In this document: in pieces, positions 1-13,800 of the stretch
How the letters are laid out: the number at the start of each line of letters is the position of its first letter
Position numbering within the stretch: position 1 is the first letter of the stretch
NCBI GenBank assembly: GCA_003586115.2
Contig: QVOM02000034.1
Span: 127,817,936-127,881,935, forward strand
Reading direction: 5' to 3'
Length of the DNA stretch: 64,000 nt
From: Salvator merianae
Lineage: Eukaryota; Chordata; Lepidosauria; Squamata; Teiidae
Translations under genes and position numbers: made by a program
Notes under the pieces: model-generated
What the model was told of the DNA's origin: nothing
Seen by the model: only the letters and a program-made list of their open reading frames with translations
The model's database searches: none

Positions 1-1490
1 CTTACTAAATGCAGTACATGTTACACAGTTTGAAAACAAGGCAGGCCTTTATGATTGAAAAGACCTGAGGCAAAAGGAAAAAGAAATAGGAAAGAAGAAG
101 AAAAGAGGAGGAAGACCTTGTTGATTACTTATGAGAGGATGCTAATATTAAGGAAGATGGAAACTTGATTCAAAACACATGGAGAAATGGCTTTGAAACA
201 GAAGATTATTTAGTAAAGAACGCAGACAAAACCTGAGCAATGAGGGCGCTGAAAATACAAGTAATTGATGAAATCATTATTCAATCCATTCACGTCAGGT
301 TAGAATACCTTTTCATTTGTTTTTCATAATGACACCTGACGGGTGAATTGTGATTTGGCAAGGACTGCAGTCAGCTGCTTGCCGTGGATAGTAGAGTTCA
401 TAAAGGGGTCGACACACAAGAGCCTTTTCCACAGACAATTCTGTGCTTTTAAAAATACAGTGGAATTTCTGGTGTGAAAAATCTGGCTGCTGTCTGTATA
501 GATTGTGTCAGCTTGGGACTTGATTATCAATTTTTGAGCTTGGATTCTACCCTGCCTCTTCATGTTAGAAAAGATTGGATTGAGCAAAGGGTGGAAATAT
601 TTATTTTGGAAAACATTAAGAAATCACTGAGTTATCTATTTGTTTGCCCATGTTAGGGCTATTGGTGGTTTGATTGCCCCATTGATCTACAACTCGGTGT
701 GAATGCAGTGACTCTGTCTTCTATTAGTACAGGATACTTCCAGCTCAGATGGTGCCCCAAAGCTGAGGAAGATCTGTGTGTACAGGAGAGAATCAAACAC
801 AATATTTTCACTGTGGAACTCATGAGGCAAAAAATAGCAAGCCAAGCTCCAGCTGTTCCTCACTGGATCTTGGCCCAAGTGCTTCTATCAAGGGCCCTGT
901 GTTCCAGTGATGTGCTGAGTTGTATCCGGTGTCTGATGCAAAATAGATTATTAATAGCTGAGCTGAAGCTGAGCCCTGCACTTGGTTAAGCTTCCAGTGA
1001 CAAAAACTTTATTAAATCCCATGTATTGGTAGCTTATACTGCTTTGAGGTTAAATTTTAATAGGAAATAGTACATAAATATTTTATTTTATTTTTGTTTT
1101 TGTTTCGAAGCATACTGTTCAAAATACAATGTCTGAATAGCAGAAAATCACAAACTTTTTATTTGCAAAAATAAACACACTGTGTGCACGCAGCCTTGCT
1201 CTTTGCCTAGTCTACTTTAGCTTAGTTTGTTTCATAGTGAAAGGGCTTGAGCATTGTGCCTTCAGTTGGAAACCTGGATTATATAATATGTGAAAATATA
1301 CGAAGCTGCTTTATTTCAAGACAGACTGTTGTCCATTCTAGCTAGCAATGGCTGCTCAGGCTTCTAGGAACTCAGGCAAGGGTCTTTGACCACCTGTAAG
1401 ATGTGCACAGGCAATGGCATTACTATGCTGGCTCAGAGTGCCTTACTGAATGAAGGCTTCAGACTCAGCTTAGAGGTATTGGGAGGATGG
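1..1490. other. COLGALT2 upstream intron, no feature recognised
   Basis: This is AT-rich sequence with frequent stops in all frames and no homology I recognise. It is presumed intronic, because COLGALT2 exon 4692 opens with a split codon and needs an upstream exon. No expected preceding GT25 exon was found here. Confidence 0.5.
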
Positions 1491-1765
1491 CTGTAAAGTG
1501 CCACAGTGGCCATAAAGTGCTATGGTGGCTGCAAAAGTGCCATGAAGATGTGTAAAAGGCCGCAGTGGCATGTTCGTGGCTGCTGCAGGGCTTTACAGAA
1601 GTCATAAGAGGTTGCTGAAACCACAAAAGTGCTGCAAAGTGGCTCTAAAAGGCTGCAGTAGTTCTTTTACAGCCTGTGTAAAGTGCTACAAAGCTGGTGT
1701 AAAGTGCCATGGCAGCCCTTTATGGCTTGTTTCAATGCCTATGGGGCCCTTTACAAGGCCATGCT
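1491..1765. repeat. Degenerate about 20-bp tandem array (GTAAAGTGCCACAGTGG-like)
   Basis: About 13 diverged units of 18-23 bp repeat the core (t)aaagtgc(c/t)a(c/t)(a/g)gtgg or its complement-like variant ggccctttacaagg. Examples are gtaaagtgccacagtgg, ataaagtgctatggtgg, gtaaagtgctacaaagc and gtaaagtgccatggcagc. No coding potential is convincing. It could be a minisatellite or the internal array of a DNA transposon. Confidence 0.6.
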
Positions 1766-3895
1766 GAGCCGCCTCACCGATCGTACTGGGCTTCACAAGC
1801 GAAAGCTGACTTGGTTCACAGCAGACATTCTTGTGACAAGCCTAACTCGGCACATCTTGAGAACTGTAATTTAACCCATTGCTCTGGGAAAGTGACTTAG
1901 GAACTGGTTCATATCTTTTCTAACAGAACTGCCTCAAGCACATTTGGTTCATTACTACTAAGATTTTGTTGCATCTGCCGCAATTAAATTTCCTTGTTAG
2001 TAATAAACATCAGTGTAGTTTATGAATGACCACTACAGTATGCATAGGATTCTACATGGAAGATATATAAGAAAAAGGGAGGTGCTAGTCCAAATTCTCT
2101 GGAGATTATTGAATGACTGTTCCCCAAGAAAGTTCACCTAGCTTAAAGGCGTAATACGTTCCATATTCTAAATGAAAACCTGTACCTTTTCCCAGGCATA
2201 TAATAATGTAATTTAAGAAACAATACTTGAGCTGTATAAAGATGTTGTTCAGCCTCTTTATCGGAGGTCTTCTGGTTTGCTTCTTTTAAACTGTATTTTA
2301 TTTTGTGTTCTGTGTATTTTTCAATGTTGAGTTTGTTAGATTAGTAATGTCATAAATTTAATAGTTGCTATTAGTCAAGAACTTTGCATATATATATACA
2401 AGTTTATCTAGTAATCCAGGCTAACAGAAGCTTGTTAGATTAGGCTTCTTCATTTATAGCCATTTCAGTGTGACTAGGAGGAATTCAGCAGCTTTTGTCA
2501 TTGCAGAATTTTGTGGTGGAGACAGACTACAGCTGCTGAATGTACTAAAACACAGGATTTGGTGTCAGGAAGAGTATCTGATGGACTGTCATTCAACAGT
2601 TGCATACACATAGCACATTCCTATCTGCGTTTGACTTGTATGCTCAGAGCATGTAGGCAGCGTGTGCTTTTAATGCCTGCATATAATGTAAGAACTGTTT
2701 TAGAAATGAAAAGATATCCATGTCCTGAGAGATATCACAAATGGCTAAGGACGGCAACTTTTCTGAAACTGGAGCATAGTTTTCTTATCTTCCATGGTGG
2801 CTGGGCTTCCTCTTTTCTGTTCTTGCCTGCTTCTGCAACTGCACGAAACAAAATTCCGCTTCTCCTCTGTGAGGAAAAAAATTAAAAATCCTTCCTTTGG
2901 ATGCCAGATTCATGATGTTTTCTTTGATTCTTCTTGTTAAGACAATGGCTCTGTAAGAAGGAGTAGTTATAGAACATGACTCTGTGAATGTTGATGTAAT
3001 TCTTATTTTCTTTTTAGTCTGAAATGTCCTTCTTTCCAGGGTTCCCACCACTGCTTTTTCTGTCCTCCTCATTCATATCTAGATTATGAACCAACAAGAA
3101 GGAGCATCTGTTGATGAATAGTGTCTGGAATATACGTATCTGTTAAACAATAGGGAAGAAAACAGAAAAGCAGAGTAGTACCCAAAATAGCAAAAAAAGG
3201 GGGAGCAAGTCTCAGTGCTGTTTAAAACAAGAAGGGACAATATAAAATCCAAAGCAAATGTTAGAATAGTTATTCTATTTACGATTCCAGGTAAAAAGCC
3301 CAATGTGTTTTGGTATGACACCCTTCTTCAGGGGCTATACAGAAATGCAATTAAATTACAATTAAAATATTAATTAGCAGTAATATAATATTAATATTAA
3401 TATAAAACATACAAACGCAGATGGAGCTCCAAAAAAGATACTGAGTCATGGGTAGCTAGAAATGCACTATAGAGAGGAACAAGTGACAAATGAAACAATG
3501 AGACCAATACTAAGACCAGGTCTTCATTAGCCCAAAAAGGTCACATGTCTTCAAGTCAAGAATCCTTTGCAAATCCCTCCCTTTCTTGCAATTAATCCTT
3601 TCTAATGCAGGAATTTTAGATCAGAGTATGGGTGTGTTCAGACTAGCAATTTTTAAAATTGCCTGCATAAAAGGAGCAAATAATTCCTGAGCACACAGGA
3701 AAAAAACCTTCCACACACACTTAGCTGATGAGGTGATTCAGCGATCTAACGTCACAGCCTGCAAAGGATGCTGCTCACCAATTGGCCACTCCCCACCTCT
3801 CTGCTGAAGCAGTTTTCAAGTCCTTAACTCCTTAACTGCCAGGGCTTTTCTGTTTGCAAAAGAAACATCAAGTATCTTTCACTTAGGCATCAGGG
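1766..3895. other. COLGALT2 upstream intron, mostly unassigned
   Basis: Nothing supportable apart from short AT-rich patches (for example TA runs near 2390-2400 and ATT/TAA-rich sequence at 3355-3410). Open frames here lack homology or codon structure I can defend. Confidence 0.4.
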
Positions 3896-3899
3896 AATT

Positions 3900-4130
3900 A
3901 GAGAAGGTTGGAGGGGAACTTGCTAGCACCTGGAAACTTTTCAAACTCCTATCCTGCCTTCTGTACTTAAAAAAAGCACACTGGACTTTAACAGCGAGGC
4001 ATGAGAGTGTTTCACTCTCTCTTCCACTCCTCGCTAGTAAAGTCTTTTTTAAAAAAATACAGAAGGCAGGATAGGTTTTGAAAAGTTTCCTTGCGCCAGC
4101 AAGAGCTTGCTGGTGCTCCTCCCTTCCTGT
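3900..4130. mobile_element. Long imperfect inverted repeat, MITE-like
   Basis: Left arm 3932-3999 (ggaaacttttcaaactccta...) is the reverse complement of right arm 4028-4090 (...ataggttttgaaaagtttcc) with few mismatches. Weaker pairing continues outward to about 3900 and 4130. The loop is about 28 bp. The structure fits a palindromic non-autonomous DNA transposon; family unknown. Confidence 0.65.
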
Positions 4131-4691
4131 GCTATTGTCCCACAGGTTCCTGCAAGATTCTGATTGGTTGAGGTGCTCCCCACTCTGCACTAAAGCAACA
4201 CAAGAGCACTGAAGAGCCAAATATGGAAGAGTCGACCCAGGCAGCGGCAGAGAGGCCTGAGGACGACTTCCAAGCAGGACTTTATGGTCTCCCCAGCCTA
4301 GATGCACTCTGAAGGTGACTAAAATAGGCTGTCTGAACAAACTCAATATACGAGCTTTCTCTACAAAATGGAACACCTAAAGGTGCTCCCAGCCACTGAT
4401 GCTTTCTGTTAAAAAAATAACCAGTGCTAATGTCCTCCTCCTCTTCCCCCTAGTCTGTGGCACTTGGTCCCATATCCATCAGCTAAATGGTGAGGGACAG
4501 GCAGCATCTTGCACTGCACTGATTAAGAAGGGATTAGTTTGAGATAGGCAGGAGCATTGTCCCCAAGGTGAATCCAGAAAACCCACACTGAAATTGGCCA
4601 GATAAGAAAAATTGCCATGGCAACTGCTTCACTTTGTTAAGTGAGCCCACCTCAGGCGATTATTTACATCATCCCATTTTTAAATCTGCAG
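4131..4691. other. COLGALT2 intron before exon 4692, unassigned
   Basis: Nothing recognised except the 3' splice site feeding exon 4692. Confidence 0.4.
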
Positions 4692-4811
4692 ACATTCAGA
4701 TGTACATCTGCAACAGAGAACATTATGGTTTCCTTCCGGTGCCCTTGAAATCCCACCAGACACTGCAGGATGAGACTGATAATATTGTTCATGTGCTGAC
4801 TGAGGCGATGA
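4692..4811 (+). CDS. COLGALT2: COLGALT2 exon encoding the [10 protein letters not shown] segment
   Basis: The acceptor is tctgcag at 4685-4691 and the donor is gtaagt from 4812. The exon reads [19 protein letters not shown] and then continues through [10 protein letters not shown] to TEAM. It enters with 2 nt of a split codon and leaves with one base (a) that completes Ile with the next exon. This segment links the two GT domains of GT25 collagen galactosyltransferases. Confidence 0.93.
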
Positions 4812-7800
4812 GTAAGTAGAATGCTTGGAAATGCACATTGTAACCTTAACAAAGAGTTTTGCTTGTGGCAGCCATATTGAATTAGAATGTTTTATCTGCC
4901 TCTTCCATATTTCTCAGAAGCCACTGTTGTATCAAAAGGGTAGGTTTAATAAGGGTAAGAGGACTTAATAAACATTGGTTGCTTAATTCATTTGTTTTTA
5001 TATATATTTTTAATCACCAGTTTGTTTTTAGATAAATCTGTGGTGTTTTGTTTTTTTTTGTCTTGTTTTGTTTTGAAGCTACACTAGAAACAAATCATAA
5101 AAACAAGTAGTTTCATATTGAAATCCCTAATCTGGTATAATAACATTATTCTTTGGTAGCCAGCATTGCTGAACATGAACCAGTATGGTGAACTCATGTG
5201 CTTTCTTTCCTCACTCTTTTTGCACCAATTTTGCCTTCCCCTGATTTACTTGAACAATAATATAATATCAGATTTGTATCAACACTAGAAGTAATTATTA
5301 ACACTGATTAAGACTGATGTCCTTAAATAGAGAATGAATCCAAAGTTTTCAATTGCCTCTGGAAAACTTAGTTAATGACAACCTTCCCAATGTTAACTAG
5401 TGGGGACACCGCCGTATTTTGTAGTTAAGGAATTGAACAGTAACCATTCTTGATAAGACACTTTCATTAGCACCGTGTACTTAACACTGTCAGATCACAT
5501 CTGATTAATTTTTCATGGCAATTTTAATTATCTTCTAGATATCTGCTTAGTTTCAGAAGTAATTCTAAGGAAAGTAGAGAACACCCACAATGGTGCTAGG
5601 ATTTAGTAATAAAGCTGCCCTTTTGTATAGCTGTCTTTTTCTTAGATGTTATGTAATAGTAAAGCAGCACTCAATGAAAGCTGTAATCCTATGCATGCTG
5701 ATATAGGAGAAAACTTACTTTAAGTGCAAAGAAATTTCAGGAGTTCTAATGCAGACCTAAGTTCTTAAAGATATGGTAGTATCTGACCACCTTACCTGTC
5801 TCCTGAGGAACCTGGATGCAGGTCAAGAAGCAACAGTTGAAACCCAACATGGAACAACTGAGTGGTTCAAGTTCAGGAAAGGAGTATGACAAGGCTGTAT
5901 GTTGTCACCCTATTTATTTAACTTATATGCAGAATGCATCATACAAAATGGCAGGCTAATGAATCAGAAGCTGGAATTAAGGTTGCTGGGAGGAATATCA
6001 ACAATCTCAGGTACATAGATACACTTTCTGATAGCAGAAAGTGAAGAAGAATTAAGGAGCCTCATGATGTGGGTGAAAGTGGAGAGTGCAAAGTCTGGCT
6101 TGAAGCCTAACATTAAAAAAAAACTAAGATTATGGCATTTGGTCCCATCACTTCCTGACAAATAGAGGGGAAGAAATGGAAGTAGTGTCAGATTTTATTT
6201 TCTTGGGCTCAAAGATCATTACAAATGGTGACTGCAGCCTTGAAATTAAAAGATCCTTGCTGCTTAGGAGGAAAGCTTTGGCAACCTAGACAGCATAGTA
6301 AAAAGCAGAGACATCACCTTGCCAACAAAGGTCCATATAGTTAAAGTTATGGTTTTCCAAGTAGTAATGCATGGCTGTGAGAGTTTGGACTCTTTTGAAT
6401 TGTGGTGCTGAAGAAGACTTGTGAGAGTCCCTTGGACTACAAGGATTTCAAATGAGTCAATACTAAACTAAATCAACCCTGTCTGTTCACTGGAAGGACA
6501 AATATTGAAGCTGAAATTCAGTTACTTTGGCCACATAATGAGCAGACAGTACTCATTGGAAAAGACCCTGATTCTGGGAAAGATTGAAGGCAAAAGGAAA
6601 ATGGAATGGCAGAAGATGAGATGGATAGATAGCATCACGGAAGTCCCCCATTTTTTGGTTTGTGGCAAATTTGAGCCCCTTTCTCTTTTTGACTGATTCT
6701 TATTATATTATTACATTAAAAGCTACTAACCCAGGGCTTTATTTTAACCCTTTGTTAGCTGTTAATTCTCAATTGTTTGGTGAAAACTTCGTAGGAAAGG
6801 ATTGAAGTCCTAAGAAATAATTAAAATTGGTCACATAGGGTTAAATAGGTACAAACTCTTCAAAGAACAATAAATTCTTCTTTTAAAAGGCTGCAGTGAC
6901 TTGCTATTCTTTAGTTTTTCTGAAGCAGCTTGTTTGGAATAGAGGGGTTTTTTTTTCCTACTTGTTTCATTTGCTTTGAATTGGCAGTCAACCTAATTAG
7001 GTGCTTGAACTTTGATGTATACAGTTCTATAAAGCTGAGCACAGTTGGTTTGCCCAAAAATAAATAAATAAATTCATTAAGGAAAGAAGCATAAGAAGGG
7101 AATCAGGTAATTTTGTTCCCTGACCAATAAGAACAGAGGTAGTTTTGTATCCCAGCACTTCTATTTTCTGAAGGCCAAATTCAGTTACAGTAAAAACTTA
7201 ACATGTTTAGTGAATGACAGTGGAATTACAGTTTTAAAAACAAGTAGAATTTTAAAACAGCAGGGATATCCATGAATGATTCTTAAAGGATTTCTTTATT
7301 AAGACTCTGGAACCTTCAGGTAAAGGGATGGGATGAAAATCTAATTAAATAAATTATCTATTTAGATGACTATTTCTTATTTTTCCCAGTTGATCGTCCT
7401 CCAATTGAACCTTCAAAGGATATCACAGTTCCTCTGAAGCACTCAGACAAGATGGGATTTGATGAGGTAACAAGAGGGCATTTGCCTTTATACTAGCTTC
7501 TGTGTGAGTGAAAAGAAATTAAGGCACAACCATGGATTTCTGCTGCACCTGATGATTTGTGTGTGTGCTTGTCATTAAGCTGTGAAAGTTTAGCTGATCC
7601 TAATAATGGTATCCACAATTGAAGTTTCTGAATATATTCGTATAGCTGACCAGGCTTTTTGTGCTTCCATTCTAGCTTTGCTGTTTGTAGTTAGATTTTC
7701 TAGTACAGGATGCATTATTTTAAATTGCGATCTAGAATCTGCAGTGGACCATAATACTGTAGTTTTAGGGAATCAGTGAGATCACAATTACTATGGGGAT

Positions 7801-10800
7801 GAGCTGCTGACTGTCTCTTAAGAACAGATAGCTAGCCCAGTACATGGCAAAGCAGTCCTGGAAGGAGATAGGAAGCACAAGTACTGTCTTAAGAATACAG
7901 AAAATGGACCAGCAGACTTGTATGAATGCCACTTTTTTTTTCTCCAAACAAGTCATGGATAAATAAGACTGACAGATAATGAAGCTACAAAGCACATTTT
8001 AAAATACAAGCTGGGCATATATATCTGCCTTACAACCAACCCAACTTCGTTGAGTTAAGAAGGACTACTTTGTGTTTAAATGTAGTATAAAACATGGGCA
8101 GTAATGTAAAGAAAAGGCAATTGCTACATATTGATAACTCAGATCCCTGTGCTTTTCTCTGCTGAATTGTTTGACAAACACACAAGAGTTCTGTGTGAAT
8201 TTATGCACAAAAATCCTCTATAAGGAGCCTTTATAGAATAAGGTCCATTTCTGTCCACGTGGTGTTCCAGTTTATTTGTATTCTTGAAGTACCTGTAGTG
8301 TTCAGGTAAAATAGTCATCAGTCAGTTTATAATCTAAATACTAGGCCACGTATGCTGAAGAAGGGTTTAAGAGTTTTTCCTTTGGAAGGTCCCTGACTGA
8401 GTCTTGGCATTTTCAAATAGGGCTTAGAAGGAAAACCCAGGTCTGTTGGATTCTCTCCCTCTCTTTTTCCTTTTCAGACTTTCAATTTTGTTTGAATGGT
8501 TCTGATGGTTTTTCTTCCTCAGATATGATTTACGTATTCTGTTACATTGCCATGTTGTTCTTATCCCATGATCTTTATCCATAAGTGGACCCTGAACTAG
8601 TTTGAAACAATTAACAAGCCAGTTCTGATGAGTTTGGTTTGCTTCAACTCTAGCCTTACCTTCATTACGACTGGCTTACAGGCCTTGATGAATCAACCAG
8701 GCAGCAAACTGAGCAGTCCAATCTGTTTTGTTTGGTTTGGCAAGCCCTCTTTCCCCTGTGCTATTATCTTCCCCCTTTCACATGCTCCTATCTGCCAACT
8801 TATGCCACTGACTGCTCACTTTATCCCTTGAAGCGATCTGTCCACCTTGGCCTCCACTGCTACATCCTGCTATATTATTTGGAAGTGGCATTCTTGGGCA
8901 ATTGTCTTCTGGAAGTGCAGGCACTGCATACCACTTGGGTCAGGAGCATGCCACTGCTTCCTCTTCCCGGAAGGCCCAGTGCCATTATTGATGTCAAGCA
9001 TGTGCTCAGCATTCAAGCCTTCCCAGAACAAGAAGCGATCCCAGAAGACAAAGTGTTCAGGAGTATGGCAGGTGGCAATGATACAGACCACGGACAGACT
9101 CAGGCCAAAGCGAGCAAGCAGTGATAGCAGGAGAGAGGGAAAGCAGGGGAAAATTTGGCAAGTCAGGATAAGGTAGTTCACTTAAACCCATGGTGACTTG
9201 CTGTTGTTTCTAGCAAACCAGGAGGGCACATCTTTATAACTAAAAACAATATTTTCAGCTGCCCCTATCTCCTGTTGCCATAGTCATTCTCATTAACTGG
9301 TCTTACTAGAGTTTCCAGGAATCACTCCTGACTCAAGTGGTATAACTGATAACTGGGTGTCTGTCTTTGTAGATTTTCATGATAAATCTGAAGCGTCGGA
9401 AGGACAGACGAGACCGTATGTTGCGAACTTTGTACGAGCTACAAATTGCTGTCAAGGTAGTAGAAGCTGTGGATGGAAAGTGAGTAGGTTGTCCCTTTAA
9501 TGTGCTATCGCCTGTTGAGGTTTAATCATTAGAAGTGTGCATGCTGCTGACTTGAATGTTTTGCAAAGCATTTGATCTAAAAGGCCAACTTTGTTAGATA
9601 GCAAACCTAGCGAATTTGGCCCTAGAGCCTAGAAAGCTGATAGAAGCGGGGGGAATGTGATGATGTCATCATGCAGCCCACTGTGACTTTTTGACTTTCC
9701 CAGGCTTTATCCAGTCCCCACTGGGGCCTGTAAATGATTATTTGTGCATGCCTATTATATAGGAACACAAACGGTAAACCAGGGATTGCTAATATATGGC
9801 CCTTTAGGTGATACTGAACTACAGATCTATCGAACTGCAGCAAGCAGAGCCTCTGGCAAGGAACAATAATCTCTGTGATGTGAATTTGTGCAGAGAAAGT
9901 TTTATTATCTTGTTCCTTTTTTAAAAAAAAATATTTTATTGGTATTTATCATGGCTCATAGAATCGCATGCAGTATAAGATAAAGATTTTCCTTGTGAGA
10001 AACTGTAAAGCAATTTCTTTTCAGTGTCATTATAATTGATTCAGAGAGCCCTTCACTTTCTATTTTATTACCAGTCAGTTGCCAGATCATAGGATGGTCA
10101 ACGCATGTACATTCACTAACTTGTCATTGTGTCCTAAAAGTTTGTGAGTTTGATGATTATTTTTTGTTCCTGTTATTTCTTGCAGGACACTTAATACAAG
10201 CCAGCTGAAAGCTCTCAACATAGACATGCTTCCTGGTTACCGGGACCCTTACTCCTCAAGGGTACTGACAAGAGGAGAGATTGGATGTTTTCTTAGCCAC
10301 TATTATATCTGGAAGGAGGTGATAAACATAAGTACTTGTTTTAACTTCATTAGTACTGCAAAGTGTTCTGTCCCCACCCCAATGCCAAAAAAACCCCATC
10401 ACCACCACCTTGCTAGAAAGGAGGTTCTGCCCAGTTTTCCAAGATGGTGGATAGATTTTGTAATGATTGACGGGTACTCCTTATAGGATAAGCATGGCCA
10501 TTCGTACAAAATCCCCAGTATTTCTGAAAGTTAAAGAGGAAAAAAAAAATGGATTGAAAAGTTTGGAGGTCCTATTTGGCCTTCTATTGATCTTTTGTTA
10601 TGAATCTAGCCTACCTGTAGTGATGGTCAATAATTTAGAAATGGGATTAGATAAACTCATGATGTATAGTTCTGTCCACAGATTCCTACTTATCAGTTTG
10701 CTGCAGCAGGGCAGTGGTTACAGCAAAGCAAATTTTGCAAGCTTTTCTTTGTTAGACCTCTTGCTTTTCTATGGGCATTGCTTTGTCTTTTTTTAAAAAA

Positions 10801-13800
10801 AAAATAGGTTGGAGTATCAGCTATTTTGAGAATGTTGCTTCATTTATCTCTTTTAATTATTTCAGCCTTTAGGAATTGCTTTTCCAGTAAGGTTTTGCTT
10901 GAGGCAAAATACCTGATTGTGCCTCAATTGCTGTGCAGTGCATAGCAGCAAAACAAGTCAGGTTCAAAAGTGGAATTTTATATGTGACTCAAGTTCTCTG
11001 TCTGGCATTGTGTGATACCAAAGCCAAAAATTGTTAGAATAATAGAATAAGCTTACAAAATGTAGCCATTTTTAACTTAGAATAAGTAACAGTAATTTTC
11101 TTAAAATTTAGTTGAAGCTTAAATGTAATTCAGATAACACTGGCAAATAAAAAACACATATCAATTAGTCTTTACAGAAGATAGGTAAATCAGTAGGGGA
11201 AACATGATCTGATTAAAGAAATTCTGATAGAGGTTGAACATGGGTGACACACTGCTTTTGTGTGTGTGAGAGGGAGATTAAAACTTGCATGCAGCTTCTA
11301 TTCTACCAGGCTGTAAAGGTAGAACAGAGGTGGCACTTCTCCAATCTGCCTTGCTGGGAGGCCAGCATCTTTCAATCTCTTTTGTCCTTATTCCAGCAAC
11401 TTCAGGGCAGGGTCTAAACTTAAGGTACTAGGGATTAATTGTGCAAATATAGACAGAGAAAGAGAGACCTGGAGATTGAACTGTTGTGTTGCAAGAACTG
11501 CTTTAGACATGTTTCCCAGATGTTCTCATGTGCAGGACCTTTCAGAACTAAAGGTTTGATTTTACAGACACACATCTGACAGTCAATCCAAGTCTATCCT
11601 ATCACGGAAAATTCTTCTCTCTTCATTGCTAACCTGTGTTAGACTTGCCATGAAGGGAGAATAATTTTCTGTAATAGGATAGACTTGGAGATTTAAGAGC
11701 CAGTCAGAGAGTGTTACTGGGCAAAACTGGGAAGATTGACCAAGGCTTAAGGTGAGGTTCCAAGCTCTTTAATACTCAAGAAGGGGTTGCTCAATGAGCT
11801 GATGCACCTTCCTTGGAATGAACAGACCCCTCCCCCATGATTAGCAAGATCAGTTCTGGCAAATAATGAATTTGCACCGTCTATCAGTTTGGGACTCAGC
11901 TGCACCACCAATCTATTTTATTATTGAAAGAAAGATGTTTGTTTGTTTTTTCCCACTGAGTCTAAAAAGAAATAAGAACAGAGGGGATAGACTTGATACA
12001 AAAAGGAGGGACAATAGTTCCTCTCATTAGCTCAGTTCCTAGGACAGGCTTCTTCCACAGGGACTGTTCATGGTTCAGTTTTCAAACAGGAAGGGCTGTT
12101 TGACTCAGATTTAGTGAAGGGACTTTGATTGGTAGAAGTTCAAATGCTCTGGCAACTTCTGAGGGAGGAATGGGAGCTAGCTGAGTCACTTCAGCTAATG
12201 ATGCAAGCATTATTTTGAATCATCGGAAAACTTCAGAAGCCTCAGGGGCAGAGAGATGGCATGGATCTCTCCTCAACCCAAATAATGATTTTAGCAGGAA
12301 AGCCTACTAGAAAAGTTAGTGACGTGGATGCCCACACACACAAGCAAAACACTCAGAATTCAGCTTCCTTGTGTAGCACACACATCACACACTCCAGCCC
12401 TTTGGTGCAGAACATTCATACTGGGCCTACCTATGTGTATAACTCAGTGGATAAGCTATTTACAAATAGATAGAAGTCATGTGATAAAGCAAGCAATCAG
12501 GCTAGTGCAGATGGTTTAGCTAAAGGGTGGAAAGATCAAGCAATATGGACAATTGATAACTGGTATCACCGTTTGAAGGAATTTCTGTGTTTTGATTATA
12601 TCAGAGAAAGAAGAGTGATATATCTAGGGTATATGATTGAAGTTGATTGGAAAAATAGATGGAAAAAATTGGAGATTTTAGCTTGCAACCAGGGGGAACA
12701 GGTCAATGAGAAAACAGATTCAGATGATCTTTGTTATGAGAAACAATGGATAAAAAGAAAATTCATTCCTAAGGGTGGGGGGAAGGTAATACGTATGTAT
12801 TTTTGGTGTGTGTGTGTGATTTTTTTCTTGCTATATGTAATGTTTATAATAACAAATTAGAAAACAATGGACATACTGGGCTTAGACCTTCTACTGAAGA
12901 TGGTCCTGAGGATGTGCTCTGCCAGATGTTGCAAAGAAGTGTACTTTAAAAAAATACCTTGTATACACTTTAGACTAGTCCAGGATGACAAATAGGTGGT
13001 GATTAAATCTGATATGTCCGGTAATGCCCACCTAGTGCTTAAATACCATATTCCTTCAAGCAGCAGAGCAAACTAAACTTTTGAGGGAGCCAAAGGTGAA
13101 CACAGAATCTTGGAGAGACAATGGAGGAAGACAAGGGGAGTGATGACCAATCTGAGTTGTTTCCTTGTTTGTGTCATAAGCTGAGACCCAGTTGCCTGAG
13201 ATCAAGTTTCATAGCACCAAATGATCAGTTGTCCCTCCAGCCCTCAGTTCATATGCTTTAGTTCTTCCCACATACAGGTGGCATCTATCTTTGGACATTT
13301 TCGCTTGCTGGAAACTAAAGGAACCTTAGATAACTCAAAAACAATAGAAATACATTTCAATGACTGTGTAGCATAGATTTATTCTAAAAGCACTTAGCCA
13401 TATATATATATATATTGTGGTACCATTAGAAAACAACATTTCTCTCACCCTGTTTTTTCAACCTGTTTTTTTCAAATACTTAACTTAAGGTGGTGAACAG
13501 GGAGATGGAGAAGACACTTGTCATTGAAGATGATGTGCGATTTGAGCATCAGTTCAAGAAGAAGCTCACAAAATTAATGGATGATATTGAGAGAGCCCAG
13601 CTTGACTGGGAGCTGATGTAAGTAATGGTCTACCTAATTTTGCCAACTGTTTTTTTTTTTCTTTTATGATGCTTAGTGGTGATCATAAGGGAACACAATA
13701 CTAGAGGTTTGCAAAGTAGTTCAAATGACTAAAAAGAACCATGAAATAGAAATAGTTCAAATTACTAAAAACAACTATACAGCCTTGAAAGAAAGATCAA

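Noticed and set aside
2511..2885. 124-codon open frame on the plus strand
   Set aside because: No family motif or conserved residues, in presumed intron DNA.
3879..4376. 165-codon open frame on the minus strand
   Set aside because: It lies over the long inverted repeat at 3900-4130, has no recognisable domain and no splice context; chance frame.
1..4691. Missing preceding COLGALT2 exons
   Set aside because: I looked for the FDDII-type GT25 exon preceding 4692 and found no match; probably left of the window.
8732..9181. Overlapping open frames on both strands
   Set aside because: Overlap on opposite strands, no homology; intronic chance frames.
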